Assembly (NCBI GenBank): GCA_045105615.1
Contig: JBGCDS010000011.1
Span: 1-52,177, forward strand
Direction: 5' to 3'
DNA: 52,177 bases
DNA from: UBA1858 sp045105615
GTDB lineage: Bacteria; Pseudomonadota; Gammaproteobacteria; UBA4575
Shown: in pieces, positions 16,987-26,107 of the stretch
How positions within the stretch are numbered: position 1 is the first letter of the stretch
Layout: each line of letters starts with the position of its first letter
The notes under the pieces: model-generated
What the model was told of the DNA's origin: nothing
Database searches by the model: none
What the model saw: the letters and a program-made list of their open reading frames with translations, nothing else
Translations under genes and position numbers: made by a program

Positions 16987-18630
16987 ATGAAACTTAAATA
17001 TAGTGCAAGTGGATTGTTGCTACTCGTGTTGGGCCTATCATTTAGTTCTGCACAAGCAAGTGACGATTACGATCAAAGTTGTGATTATGACCTGCGTGAA
17101 GGAGCTTTTTTCTTCAACGCAAATAACCCACCTACCGACGGTAAAGGAAATGCACAGCAGAATGAGCTGCTAGTATTTCTTCGCAATGCTGACGGTACTC
17201 TAAGTTCTGAAATTGACACGCATCGAGTCAATTCTGGAGGTTATGGTAACCAAGCCGGTATTGTGACTTCTGGGCAAAATGCTGTTTACCATACTGGCGA
17301 TGGCGATGATCAATATGTGTTAATGATCAATGCTGGATTCAATCCTGTTGCTAAACCAAGAATTCTTGGGTACGGCAAGCATTGGAACAAGAAGCGAATT
17401 GATAGAAACGGTAGTGTTTCCGCGTTTAAAGTAAATAAGTGTAATGTTGTTAGAACAAGCGTTCGATCAACACGTGGCCAAGAACCACGTGCAGTTACTC
17501 GTCATAAAAATTTAGTTTATGTGGTGAATGCTGGTTCTGGTGAAGTGGAGTTTAACGGTTGTCCTGGATTACCTGTTGGATTTTTACCTCCAACTGGTCA
17601 GGTCTGTGGAGAACGTGCACCAATAGCGGAAGAAGATAAAGACCCGCAGAGTATTATTGGTTATAGATTTAGAAACGGTAAATTACGCTATATCCGTGGT
17701 TCTAATATAAATTCAGCTGATTCTGATGGTGATCCAGTGCAGCTTTCATTCATTAATGAAGGTCGTCAGGTTCTTGTTGCTAACCGTAATACATTCTTTG
17801 CGCTAGGTGATGGTACTGAAGCTGATGAAATTGAAGTTCACAATATAGATCGAAGAGGTCGACCAAGTCAGCCAGTAGTAAGTACTACTACGGGTAATGA
17901 TAACTTTGGTTTCTCTGTCTATCCACGTGATGGTGAAGACTATAATGATTGCGTCATGATGACGCATGGTAGTTTTCAGCAGCGTGATCAAGGTGGTGCC
18001 TCAGTATTTACTGTTAATAAGAAAGCTGAAAAAGTACGTATCATTCCAAATAAGGCAGACGGTGGGTCTGATACTTGTTGGACTGCAGTTTCTCGTACCA
18101 ATACGCTATACACATCAGCGTTTTTTGATTCAGAAATTTCTATTCGCGGAATTAATCCAGATACATGTAACCTAACTGACGGCGGACCTCCGGTTGTTGT
18201 TGTTGATGGTGTGCCACAATTCACAGGACCATTAGCAAATATCAGACATAGAGTTTCTAGTTCTGGTGCTAATTTTGATGGCAGCCCTCGTGGTGGTGAC
18301 ATCTCACTTAGAACAGACCAGAGAGACTTCTTGTATGAAGCAGGTGGCCTTGATCTGGCTATATCTAAAGCTGGTAAGGATGAGTACTTGTACGCGATCT
18401 GGGCACCAGTGCCTTTCTACGTAGACCGTGATGGTGATGATAATTTCTTGTATCCACCAACTACTAACGTCACTGTGTTTCGTGTTATTCAAGATTGTGA
18501 CGATACACTTGGTACCGGTCTTGATGGAGCAGGTAAGCAGTACGAAGATGGTTGCCGTGTAGGTGATCTTGAGTTAGTTCAACGTGTACCTGGTCTTCCA
18601 GGTAGTGGATACGGAGCTGCGGCTCAGTAA
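16987..18630 (+). CDS. Secreted beta-propeller-like protein of unknown function
   Basis: A clear Sec signal peptide (MKLKYSASGLLLLVLGLSFSSAQA, cleavage after Ala24; shown here in outline) precedes about 520 residues with no membrane segment. Repeated strand-rich units such as PRAVTRHKNLVYVVNAGSGEV, VQLSFINEGRQVLVANRN and GGSDTCWTAVSRTNTLYTSAF look like blades of a lactonase/YncE-style propeller. Several Cys residues (possible disulfides) and acidic Asp/Gly loops (SADSDGDP, DRDGDDN) fit an extracytoplasmic protein. The start at 16987 is set by GGGAGGAG; the longer frame from 16954 is unlikely. No enzyme motif is recognised. It may be exported by the type II system. Confidence 0.75.
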   Translation: MKLKYSASGLLLLVLGLSFSSAQASDDYDQSCDYDLREGAFFFNANNPPTDGKGNAQQNELLVFLRNADGTLSSEIDTHRVNSGGYGNQAGIVTSGQNAVYHTGDGDDQYVLMINAGFNPVAKPRILGYGKHWNKKRIDRNGSVSAFKVNKCNVVRTSVRSTRGQEPRAVTRHKNLVYVVNAGSGEVEFNGCPGLPVGFLPPTGQVCGERAPIAEEDKDPQSIIGYRFRNGKLRYIRGSNINSADSDGDPVQLSFINEGRQVLVANRNTFFALGDGTEADEIEVHNIDRRGRPSQPVVSTTTGNDNFGFSVYPRDGEDYNDCVMMTHGSFQQRDQGGASVFTVNKKAEKVRIIPNKADGGSDTCWTAVSRTNTLYTSAFFDSEISIRGINPDTCNLTDGGPPVVVVDGVPQFTGPLANIRHRVSSSGANFDGSPRGGDISLRTDQRDFLYEAGGLDLAISKAGKDEYLYAIWAPVPFYVDRDGDDNFLYPPTTNVTVFRVIQDCDDTLGTGLDGAGKQYEDGCRVGDLELVQRVPGLPGSGYGAAAQ

Positions 18631-18675
18631 ATCACATTTTAAGTATATTTGTTAATAGCAATATACTTTCTTGAT

Positions 18676-18742
18676 AACCGCAGGTTGATTAATAATAGAT
18701 CGCCTGCGGTTCTCTTAAAAAAGTTTGTATTAGTTTTTTTAA
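18676..18742 (+). terminator. Hairpin terminator after the propeller gene
   Basis: A 9-bp GC-rich stem, AACCGCAGG (18676-18684) with CCTGCGGTT (18703-18711), is followed by a second A/T hairpin (18715-18722 with 18735-18742) and a T run. Only partial termination is expected because the T run is not directly after the first stem. Read-through to the diheme gene is possible. Confidence 0.6.
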
Positions 18743-18843
18743 TAGAGTGCCAAAACTAATCGCATTCTAGAAAAAATTAATTACAAATCCTTGGCTGTTT
18801 ATCTTTTCTTTGCCTAGTCATTGCATCGAGAGGAAACGTTAAG

Positions 18844-18863
18844 CCAATTTTTAAATTGGGAGA
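18844..18863 (+). promoter_or_regulatory. Palindrome overlapping the Shine-Dalgarno of the diheme gene
   Basis: CCAATTT (18844-18850) and AAATTGG (18853-18859) form a small hairpin. Its right arm overlaps the GGGAGA ribosome binding site (18858-18863), six bases before the GTG start at 18870. It could damp translation or be a protein-binding site. The evidence is positional only. Confidence 0.4.
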
Positions 18864-18869
18864 TATAAA

Positions 18870-20576
18870 GTGAAACAGCACTTTACTAGTAAAAGACAAC
18901 CAAATTGGTTGGTAATTGCATTAAGCGCTGCATTAATGGGGGGATCTTCGTTTACATTTGCGAGTGACCCAGGTGCAGATATTGATTATTCACATTTAAC
19001 ACCAGAGTTGATTAAAGAGACTGATGGGGTAGCACATGACCCTTTTTACCACAATTTAAAAGGTAATGGCCCAGCATTAGATGCAGATATCAATGACGAT
19101 GATTTCTCTAAAATGAGTTTGACTGAGATTCGTCAAATTGGTGTGCGCATGTATACCACGCCTTTCCGTCGTGCTGATGGTTTTGGTGACGGTCCTGGTA
19201 TCAACGATGCAATTCTAGCTGATGGTACACCAGCCCTTAACATTCCTGATCTTGGTCCAACAGGTCGTCCAACGCTACAAGGTAATGGTACCTGGTTACG
19301 TATGAACGGTTTGGATACTCAAACATGTTTAGAATGTCATGGTGTTGTTGATAACTCAGTGATACCAGCTCAACTTGGTGTCGGTGGTCAAGCAGGTATT
19401 GCAGGTTCACCATTCTTTAGATCAAAGACTGCTGATATTGATGACTCAGGTAAGCAATCATTTGGTGGCGGTGATAATAATGGTGCCGGTATCGGTGAAG
19501 CTTTAGGTATTGCTGCATTTGATGGTCGTTCAATTAACCCACCAGCAAACTTTGGTATGGGTGGTGTTGAGTTAGTCGGTCAGGAAATGACAGAAACACT
19601 TCAGAAGATTGCTGCTTATGCAGAATCTAAAGGTAAGTGTCTACCTCTTAGAGCTAAAGGAATAGACTTTGGTACTACCTGTGAGCCTGAAGGTGTTGAT
19701 GGTGATCTAGAAATTCGTCCATTTGGCCGTAAAGGTGAATTCGCAACAATACGTGGATTTGATGAAGGTGCATTGGCATTCCATATTGGTATGCAAGATG
19801 AGACCATTTTTGGAGCCGCTGACGCAGATGGTGATGGCATCTCTCTAGAGATATCTAACGCTCAAGCACGCGCATTCCATATCTTCATGACTACTCAAGA
19901 ACGTCCAGTGCAGAAAAAGGCCAATAGAGAAGCACGTCGAGGCTTTAAGGTGTTTAATGAGGTTGGATGTTCTGGTTGTCACGTTCCATTCATAGACACT
20001 AAATCACGTCACTTAGAATATACTGACCCTGAGAGCGAGGAGGTTTACTTCAGCGCAGATCTTTCTAAAGGTTTAACTAACTTTGAAAAGAATCGACAAG
20101 GCGGTATTCGAGTTCGTGCACACTCTGACTACAAACGACACAACATGGGTTACCGTTTGAAAGAAACAGCCCATTTCCTTGGTGAGCCAGAAGGTGAAAA
20201 TGCATGTCAAGATGAAGTGGCTGGAGCAGAAATCGACAACTGTAACTTTATTACTATGAAGTTATGGGGTGTTGCTGATACAGCGCCTTACTTGCATGAT
20301 GGTCGTGCACTTACATTGTTTGAAGCGGTTGCTTTACATGGTGGAGAAGCACAAGAGGAAAGAGATCGTTTCTTGAGTTTAAGTGAAAGAAGCCAAAATG
20401 CACTATTTGCTTACCTAGGCACTTTGAAACACCCTGAAAATCCAAATCAGGATGTTGAAAATCAGGTAGTCTTGAGTCCTAATAGTGAAGGTCGTAGAGA
20501 CATTCATAGAGATAGGAAGAAGAGATCGTACAACTACTATGATGCAGATGGAGATGGTCGTCCAGATGTAAATTAA
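18870..20576 (+). CDS. Secreted diheme c-type cytochrome, DHOR/peroxidase-like
   Basis: This is an exported protein with two CxxCH heme sites, CLECH (153-157) and CSGCH (367-371). The signal peptide is near residues 12-31 (LVIALSAALMGGSSFTFA). The C-terminal part LWGVADTAPYLHDGRALTLFEAVALHGGEA (in outline) is typical of diheme peroxidase/oxidoreductase relatives (DUF1111/DHOR, MauG-like). Acidic EF-hand-like loops occur at 318-323 (DADGDG) and at the C-terminus (DADGDGRPD). The start is GTG at 18870 with GGGAGA upstream. The substrate is unknown. The neighbouring propeller gene suggests a functional pair, perhaps exported through the type II system. Confidence 0.82.
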   Translation: MKQHFTSKRQPNWLVIALSAALMGGSSFTFASDPGADIDYSHLTPELIKETDGVAHDPFYHNLKGNGPALDADINDDDFSKMSLTEIRQIGVRMYTTPFRRADGFGDGPGINDAILADGTPALNIPDLGPTGRPTLQGNGTWLRMNGLDTQTCLECHGVVDNSVIPAQLGVGGQAGIAGSPFFRSKTADIDDSGKQSFGGGDNNGAGIGEALGIAAFDGRSINPPANFGMGGVELVGQEMTETLQKIAAYAESKGKCLPLRAKGIDFGTTCEPEGVDGDLEIRPFGRKGEFATIRGFDEGALAFHIGMQDETIFGAADADGDGISLEISNAQARAFHIFMTTQERPVQKKANREARRGFKVFNEVGCSGCHVPFIDTKSRHLEYTDPESEEVYFSADLSKGLTNFEKNRQGGIRVRAHSDYKRHNMGYRLKETAHFLGEPEGENACQDEVAGAEIDNCNFITMKLWGVADTAPYLHDGRALTLFEAVALHGGEAQEERDRFLSLSERSQNALFAYLGTLKHPENPNQDVENQVVLSPNSEGRRDIHRDRKKRSYNYYDADGDGRPDVN

Positions 20577-20590
20577 AGTGGTTGTAATAA

Positions 20591-20612
20591 GTAGTAAATA
20601 AGTAGTAAATAA
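20591..20612 (+). repeat. Tandem 11-bp repeat
   Basis: The unit GTAGTAAATAA occurs twice in tandem between the diheme stop codon and its terminator. Its function is unknown; it may simply reflect local slippage. Confidence 0.6.
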
Positions 20613-20648
20613 GCCGGGAAGCTTTTATAAGCCTCCCGGCTTTTTTTG
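20611..20648 (+). terminator. Rho-independent terminator after the diheme gene
   Basis: The 9-bp stem AAGCCGGGA (20611-20619) with TCCCGGCTT (20634-20642) is extended inside by GCTT/AAGC around a short loop, and seven T follow. This is a textbook intrinsic terminator that closes the propeller-diheme unit. Confidence 0.92.
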
Positions 20649-20666
20649 TTTAGAGAATTCAAAAGT

Positions 20667-21353
20667 ATGACGAAAAATAAAAAAATTATATTAATGTCAC
20701 TGGTAATAATACTCATTGGCATGGCAATAGCAGGAATTTATTCTTATATACATAATTGTAAGCAAGAGCTGCGTGAAGTAGATCGATATGCGCTCCCTAA
20801 AGCAGTTGAATTCATGAAAGCAATCGATGGTTGGAATTTTCAAGCGGTTAAACCATTCTTAACAGACAAATACATAAACTCATTATCCGCAGATGAATGG
20901 AAAAATGAATTTGAACATTTGGCTATTTTAGGAAGACTTGAATCGTTTGCGCGGCCCCATTTTGTGTCGCATCAGTCATTTAAAAAATATAAAATATGTG
21001 AATCAGCGATAGATGTATATTCTATTGCCAGTGAGTTTGAAAAAGATAATGCAGTTATCAGGATTTTCTTTGAAAATAACTGTGGTGAATTAAAGGTAGG
21101 CTCGTTTTTAGTGACATCTAAATCTATAGAAGTAAAACCCGAATTTTTGAATCAAAATAAACATGATGAAGGAGCTGAAGAAGTTATTGAGGAATTAACT
21201 GATGACGAGTTAGAGGGTGACTTGGACTTGATGTATGAAAGTAATCAAGAAGATGTGACATTGCCTGAAATAGATAAAGAAACAAGTAAGAAGGTGAAGA
21301 AGAAACTTGAAGAAAGTAAGAGTGAATCACATGGTAAAGCATATAGGTATTAA
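20667..21353 (+). CDS. Membrane-anchored protein of unknown function
   Basis: One N-terminal membrane segment (about residues 8-25, IILMSLVIILIGMAIAGI) is followed by about 130 residues with a fold suggestive of a small extracytoplasmic domain (AVEFMKAIDGWNFQAVKPFLTDKY, in outline). A highly charged tail rich in Glu, Asp and Lys follows. The open frame reaches a TTG at 20646 inside the preceding terminator, so the ATG at 20667 is the start. It ends directly before the lipoprotein gene at 21354. I do not recognise the family. The opening pattern of the soluble part resembles DUF4019/DUF4864-type single-domain proteins, but this is weak. Confidence 0.6.
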   Translation: MTKNKKIILMSLVIILIGMAIAGIYSYIHNCKQELREVDRYALPKAVEFMKAIDGWNFQAVKPFLTDKYINSLSADEWKNEFEHLAILGRLESFARPHFVSHQSFKKYKICESAIDVYSIASEFEKDNAVIRIFFENNCGELKVGSFLVTSKSIEVKPEFLNQNKHDEGAEEVIEELTDDELEGDLDLMYESNQEDVTLPEIDKETSKKVKKKLEESKSESHGKAYRY

Positions 21354-21716
21354 ATGATGAGTGCGGTAGTCAAGATTATTCTTAATAGGAGCTTGTTTGT
21401 AGCGGCACTTCTTTTGCTGCTATATGGATGTCATGATTCAGATTTAGGAGAACCGTGGAGGATAACGGTAGGTCTGGATGTACCGAAAGAAATGATATTT
21501 GTTGACGGGGATATTACACAAGAAGTTCGAATTTGTTTGAATACAATGGGAGGATCAGGTTATCCCACAAGAGTCTCCGCTAGATATGATGATGAAAGAT
21601 ATACGCCAATGCTTGTTGGTCAATGTATGTTTTTTAAGGGTAAGCGTGTATCGGTCAAATTTGCTAATCCATCATCTGGAAAATATGCATCAGGTACTTA
21701 TAAAGTAATTAGATAA
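21354..21716 (+). CDS. Small lipoprotein of unknown function
   Basis: The N-terminus has a lipoprotein signal (SLFVAALLLLLYGC, lipid-carrying Cys about residue 26), then about 95 residues with a beta-rich look (WRITVGLDVPKEMIFVDGD, VRICLNTMGGSGYPTRVSAR). The ATG at 21354 abuts the previous stop codon; a second ATG at 21357 is equally possible. It is probably co-transcribed with the membrane protein upstream. No family is recognised. Confidence 0.6.
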   Translation: MMSAVVKIILNRSLFVAALLLLLYGCHDSDLGEPWRITVGLDVPKEMIFVDGDITQEVRICLNTMGGSGYPTRVSARYDDERYTPMLVGQCMFFKGKRVSVKFANPSSGKYASGTYKVIR

Positions 21717-21752
21717 TAAATTGTGCTTGAATAATTAAAGGAGTGGGCCGAA

Positions 21753-23906
21753 GTGCAAACTGCAACTTTGTTTATCTCTGCTAAAAATAATTACCAATCA
21801 TATATGTTTGGCATGGTGGTCTTAGTATTTGCCTGTCATTTTGCTGTGTTAATCAGTCATCAGTTCACCATTATTCCTATACATGTCTCGTTGTTTGATA
21901 TAACTACTGGCGTTAGTGTTGGCGGATTAGTTGTCTATGGAGCTAAATATTGGCCAGCAGTATTTTTGGGGGTAGCCTCTGGGTATTATTTAAGTGATGC
22001 ATCATTTATGTTTGTTCTCTGGGCTTCAATTGTTACTGTGTTAGAGGCGGTGATAGCAAGTAACGTATTACGGATTTATCTGCGCGAGCATTATAGTCTT
22101 GATTATATGCCGGAGCTGCTTGCCTACTTTATTATTACAGCTTTGGTAGTTACGGTTATTGGTGCAACAAGTATCAGTATAGTACTGATGATTTTTTATA
22201 ATATTAATATTAGTGAATTAAGTTTTGTATGGGTAAACGCGTGTCTAGGTAAAATAACAGGCGTCGCTGTTGTTTCACCTTTTATAATGGTTTGGAGTCA
22301 GAGAATAGTGGGTTATATGTCTTTGACTAAATACATCGAGCTACTATGCCTTTATGGCGTATTAATAATCTGTGGTGGGGTTGTATTTTTTGGCTGGTTT
22401 GAAACTGGTATTGAAGGTTATTCGCGTTATCCATTAGCGTATCTTTTTTTTCCTATTTTAGCATGGGCAGCATTTAGATTCGGTCAGAGAGTATCAACTG
22501 CTAGTACAATCATAATTAGTACATTTGCATTATGGAGCTTAATTAATGACTGGGGGCCATTTTCACGAGTTTCAATTTACGAGAGCCATTTCTTGACGTG
22601 GATGTGCATAAATGTCGCTTCAGTATTGTCGATGATACTGGCTGCAGATATTACTCAATGTAAAAAAGTCCGTGTTGCATTGCAAACTAGTGACGAGCGC
22701 CTTGAGCTGGCTACTAGCGGTTCTCAAGACGGGTTATGGGATTGGGCGGATGTGGAAAAAGATGCAATGTGGTGGTCTCCTAATTTTTATGAGCTTATAG
22801 ATTACAGCAAGGATGAAATAGATTCTTCATATAAAGAGCTAACTAATTTAATGCATCCTAGTGATAAGGGTAATCACTTTCAAGCGTTGGAAAGTCATCT
22901 GAGTAGCGATGCATCATATAATATTGATTTTAGGATGTTAACAAAATCCCAAGGTTATCGATGGTTTCATGCTAAAGCCGAAGTAATAAGCGATAAAAAA
23001 ACAGGCAAGAAAAGAATGGCAGGTTCGATTATTGATATTGATGATAGAAAAATTGCACAAAATGAAATTGCCACTTTGAATAAAAATCTTGAAAAGCGTG
23101 TGGTTCGGCGCACTACTGAATTGCAGGAGATTAATAAGAGTCTTAATGATGAAATTACAGAGAGAAAGAAAGCTGAGCAGGAGGTTGTGAAATTACAAAA
23201 TGATTTGATTCGTATGAGTAGAGTGTCAACTATGGGTGAAATGGCGTCGACACTTGCACATGAATTACATCAACCTTTGATGGCGATTGTTAATTATTCA
23301 CAGTCTGCTTTGCTTGATTTGACAAGATCAGAGAATAAAAATAAAAACAAAAATGTTATCGATGATGTCAATATTATTTCTGAACAAGCACTGCGCGGGG
23401 GGCAAATAATTCGTGAAATGAAAGAATTTGCTTTGCGCGGTGAGATTTCAATGGAACACGTCAATATAAATAAATTGATTGTTGAATTGCGACCATTATT
23501 TGACATAGAAGTAGCGCAGAATAATATTGAATTGGCCGTTGATATCTATAATGATGAGTTAATAGTATTGATAAATTATGTGCAACTTCAACAGGTCGTA
23601 AGCAATTTAGTGCGCAACAGTATTGAAGCCATGAAGAACAATATTGATAGTAAAATATTAACTATTAGATCATATAAGTTGGATGAAAATTATGTTGTGA
23701 TTGAAGTGATTGATAATGGTTGTGGCCTTGACTCTGGTAGTGACGAAAAAATATATGAATCCTTTTACACAACAAAGCCAGAAGGTTTGGGTTTAGGGCT
23801 ATCCATCAGTGAAAAAATAGTAAAAGCCCATAATGGTACTTTGTCGTTAATAAATAATGACGTGGGCGTGACAGCTCGAGTTACTCTGGTGCTAGCAGGT
23901 GGATGA
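21753..23906 (+). CDS. MASE1-PAS sensor histidine kinase
   Basis: This is an integral-membrane sensor kinase. The N-terminal 300 residues form a MASE1-type domain with about eight membrane segments. A PAS_3 domain (about 310-430, SQDGLWDWADVEKDAMWWSP) and a coiled coil follow. HisKA has phospho-acceptor His503 in LAHELHQPL, and HATPase_c shows NLVRNSIEAM, DNGCGLD and GLGLGLSIS. The start is GTG at 21753 with AAAGGAG nine bases upstream. The kinase half resembles FixL-type kinases. It overlaps the receiver gene that follows. The signal is unknown. Confidence 0.88.
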   Translation: MQTATLFISAKNNYQSYMFGMVVLVFACHFAVLISHQFTIIPIHVSLFDITTGVSVGGLVVYGAKYWPAVFLGVASGYYLSDASFMFVLWASIVTVLEAVIASNVLRIYLREHYSLDYMPELLAYFIITALVVTVIGATSISIVLMIFYNINISELSFVWVNACLGKITGVAVVSPFIMVWSQRIVGYMSLTKYIELLCLYGVLIICGGVVFFGWFETGIEGYSRYPLAYLFFPILAWAAFRFGQRVSTASTIIISTFALWSLINDWGPFSRVSIYESHFLTWMCINVASVLSMILAADITQCKKVRVALQTSDERLELATSGSQDGLWDWADVEKDAMWWSPNFYELIDYSKDEIDSSYKELTNLMHPSDKGNHFQALESHLSSDASYNIDFRMLTKSQGYRWFHAKAEVISDKKTGKKRMAGSIIDIDDRKIAQNEIATLNKNLEKRVVRRTTELQEINKSLNDEITERKKAEQEVVKLQNDLIRMSRVSTMGEMASTLAHELHQPLMAIVNYSQSALLDLTRSENKNKNKNVIDDVNIISEQALRGGQIIREMKEFALRGEISMEHVNINKLIVELRPLFDIEVAQNNIELAVDIYNDELIVLINYVQLQQVVSNLVRNSIEAMKNNIDSKILTIRSYKLDENYVVIEVIDNGCGLDSGSDEKIYESFYTTKPEGLGLGLSISEKIVKAHNGTLSLINNDVGVTARVTLVLAGG

Positions 23907-24258
23907 TAAATTGAATTATCCTAATTACATTCATGTGGTTGATGATGATAGGGTCGTATGTCATTCATTAACAAGAATATTAAATAAACATGGTTATCAT
24001 GTCGAAGTGTTTAATTCTGCAGAACATTATTTGGATATGCTTAAGTATGATTATGATGGTTATTTGCTTTTAGATTATAAAATGAGAGGTATGACTGGAT
24101 TAGAGTTGCAAGAAGCGTTACATCAGCGGAATGTCTATCCTAAAGTTATTTTTATCACTGCTATGGGTGAGCAGATTGAACAGCAAGCCTTAGAAAATGG
24201 CGCTGTTAAAGTATTTGATAAGCCATTTGATCTGACCGAATTAATAGATATTCTTTGA
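23899..24258 (+). CDS. Stand-alone receiver domain protein (FixJ-like)
   Basis: This is a single receiver domain with D15-D17, phospho-acceptor Asp59 in LLLDYKMRG, and the Lys in VFDKPF. FixJ-type relatives continue into a LuxR-type DNA-binding domain, but here the protein stops at LTELIDIL after 119 residues, and no such domain follows in any frame. It overlaps the kinase gene by eight bases (GTG start at 23899); a TTG at 23911 with AGGTGG upstream is an alternative. It probably acts through protein contact or as a phosphate sink. Confidence 0.82.
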   Translation: MDDKLNYPNYIHVVDDDRVVCHSLTRILNKHGYHVEVFNSAEHYLDMLKYDYDGYLLLDYKMRGMTGLELQEALHQRNVYPKVIFITAMGEQIEQQALENGAVKVFDKPFDLTELIDIL

Positions 24259-24465
24259 TGACTAGATTGGTATTGCAAAAAATATAGCGGTTCTACAGTT
24301 CTTCAATAAATACTTTGGGTATATGGCTAACAAATGTGCAATCAGTGCGTCAATACTAGACTGTTATATTTCGTCGTATAGTTTTGTCTATCAAAAATAG
24401 TCTAAAGATATTAGAGTGTCCTCTCATATATTTAAGATACTGACATACTTTAGCAAGGTGAAATT

Positions 24466-26091
24466 TTGACTGACGAATCAAATAACCCAACAGGTTTTCA
24501 AGTATTAAATAGTGCCTCTCTCAATAAAGGAACAGCATTTACTGCTGAAGAGCGCGATAAGTATAAATTACATGGTTTATTACCACCGACAATAAACACT
24601 CCTGAAGCACAGTTATCTCGTGCATTACAAAATATGCGTCGCAAATATTATGATATTGAGCGTTATGTATTTTTAAAATCATTACAAGGCAGAAACGAAC
24701 GCTTATTTTATCAGCTAGTGATGAATAATATCGAAGAAGTAATGCCTTTAATCTATACCCCGACAGTTGGTCAAGCATGTAAAGAATTTGGTCGTTTATT
24801 CAGAAGGCCGAGAGGTATGTATCTTTCACTAGAAGAGAAGGGGCATATTAAAGATGTGATGGAGAATTGGCCATACAAAGATATTCGTGTGATTGTGATG
24901 ACCGATGGAGAGCGTATTTTAGGTTTGGGTGACCTAGGTGCAAATGGTATGGGCATTTCTATAGGTAAACTGGCACTTTATGTTGCATGTGCTGGTATTC
25001 ATCCATCCCAATGTTTGCCGGTCATGTTAGACGTTGGTACAAATAATGAAGAATACCTAAAAGACGATCTTTATTTGGGATTGCATCAGAAACGTGCTAC
25101 AGGTGACGAGTACTATGAGTTTGTCGATGAAGCTATTCATGCTGCTAAACAATTATTTCCAAAGGTCCTTATTCAGTTTGAAGATTTTCTAACACCACGC
25201 GCATACACATTAATAAATAAGTATAAAAATAAAACTTTATGTTTTAACGATGATATTCAAGGCACTGCTGGTGTAGCATTGGCAGGAGTTTATGCTAGCA
25301 CGCGTATTTCTAACATTTCATTTTCAGATCTACGTATATTATTTCTTGGTGCAGGTTCTGCCGCAACTGGAATTGCAGATTTGATATGCTATGCATTGCA
25401 AAAAGAAGGCTTGTCAGAGCAGCAAGCGCGTGAGCGTCTTAGGTTTGTTGATCAAGAAGGTTTACTGGTAAAAGGTCGTAGTAATCTAAAGGAGCATAAC
25501 CTACCATATTTGCAAAATGAATCTTCGCGATCATTTTCAGAAACAATTGAATACTTTAAACCTCATGTGCTAATTGGTGCAACGGGCTCGCCGAGCACAT
25601 TCTCACAGGAAATTATTGAGCAAATGAGTCGCATCAATTTACGCCCTACTATTTTTGCTTTATCAAATCCAACCTCACATGCTGAATGTACCGCTGAACA
25701 GGCATATTCATGGTCAGATGGGCGGGCTATATTTTCTAGTGGTAGTCCATTTGATAATGTTTCACTAAAAGATGAGACATTTAAGCCTGGCCAAGGTAAT
25801 AATGCTTATATATTTCCTGGGATTGGTTTGGGTGCTGTGGCTTGTAATGCAAAATTGATTGATGATGATATGTTTTTAGTCGCTGCAAGTGAGCTCGCTG
25901 TACAAGTAAGCGAAAGTGATTTAGCACAGGGCACACTTTATCCGCCATTGAATAATATTCGAGAAATCTCAACTAACATTGCTGAAGCAGTTATTAACTA
26001 CGCATACGAGCATGACTTGGCTCAGCTTCATCCTAAACCTGATAATATTAAGCAGTATTTATTAGACTATATGTACGATCCAACATACTAG
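24466..26091 (+). CDS. maeA: NAD-dependent malic enzyme
   Basis: This enzyme oxidatively decarboxylates malate to pyruvate. It has the long malic-enzyme architecture (541 residues), with MPLIYTPTVGQACKEF carrying the catalytic Tyr, the Lys in GANGMGISIGKLALY, metal ligands in QFEDF and FNDDIQGTAG, and the NAD-binding LFLGAGSAATGIADL. It starts at TTG 24466 with AAGGTG seven bases upstream; the first in-frame ATG is far inside the conserved region. The 207-base gap before it has no clear promoter. It stands alone, with a DUF389 gene 16 bases downstream. Confidence 0.95.
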   Translation: MTDESNNPTGFQVLNSASLNKGTAFTAEERDKYKLHGLLPPTINTPEAQLSRALQNMRRKYYDIERYVFLKSLQGRNERLFYQLVMNNIEEVMPLIYTPTVGQACKEFGRLFRRPRGMYLSLEEKGHIKDVMENWPYKDIRVIVMTDGERILGLGDLGANGMGISIGKLALYVACAGIHPSQCLPVMLDVGTNNEEYLKDDLYLGLHQKRATGDEYYEFVDEAIHAAKQLFPKVLIQFEDFLTPRAYTLINKYKNKTLCFNDDIQGTAGVALAGVYASTRISNISFSDLRILFLGAGSAATGIADLICYALQKEGLSEQQARERLRFVDQEGLLVKGRSNLKEHNLPYLQNESSRSFSETIEYFKPHVLIGATGSPSTFSQEIIEQMSRINLRPTIFALSNPTSHAECTAEQAYSWSDGRAIFSSGSPFDNVSLKDETFKPGQGNNAYIFPGIGLGAVACNAKLIDDDMFLVAASELAVQVSESDLAQGTLYPPLNNIREISTNIAEAVINYAYEHDLAQLHPKPDNIKQYLLDYMYDPTY

Positions 26092-26107
26092 ACTTCAGTA
26101 TAGAGAA

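Noticed and set aside
18870..20576. Rubber oxygenase RoxA/RoxB
   Set aside because: It shares the diheme layout and exported nature, but the protein is shorter and I cannot identify RoxA-specific active-site residues. Only a general DHOR/peroxidase-like call is supported.
24259..24465. LuxR-type output domain of the receiver in another frame
   Set aside because: No frame in the gap encodes a helix-turn-helix-like stretch; stops are frequent.
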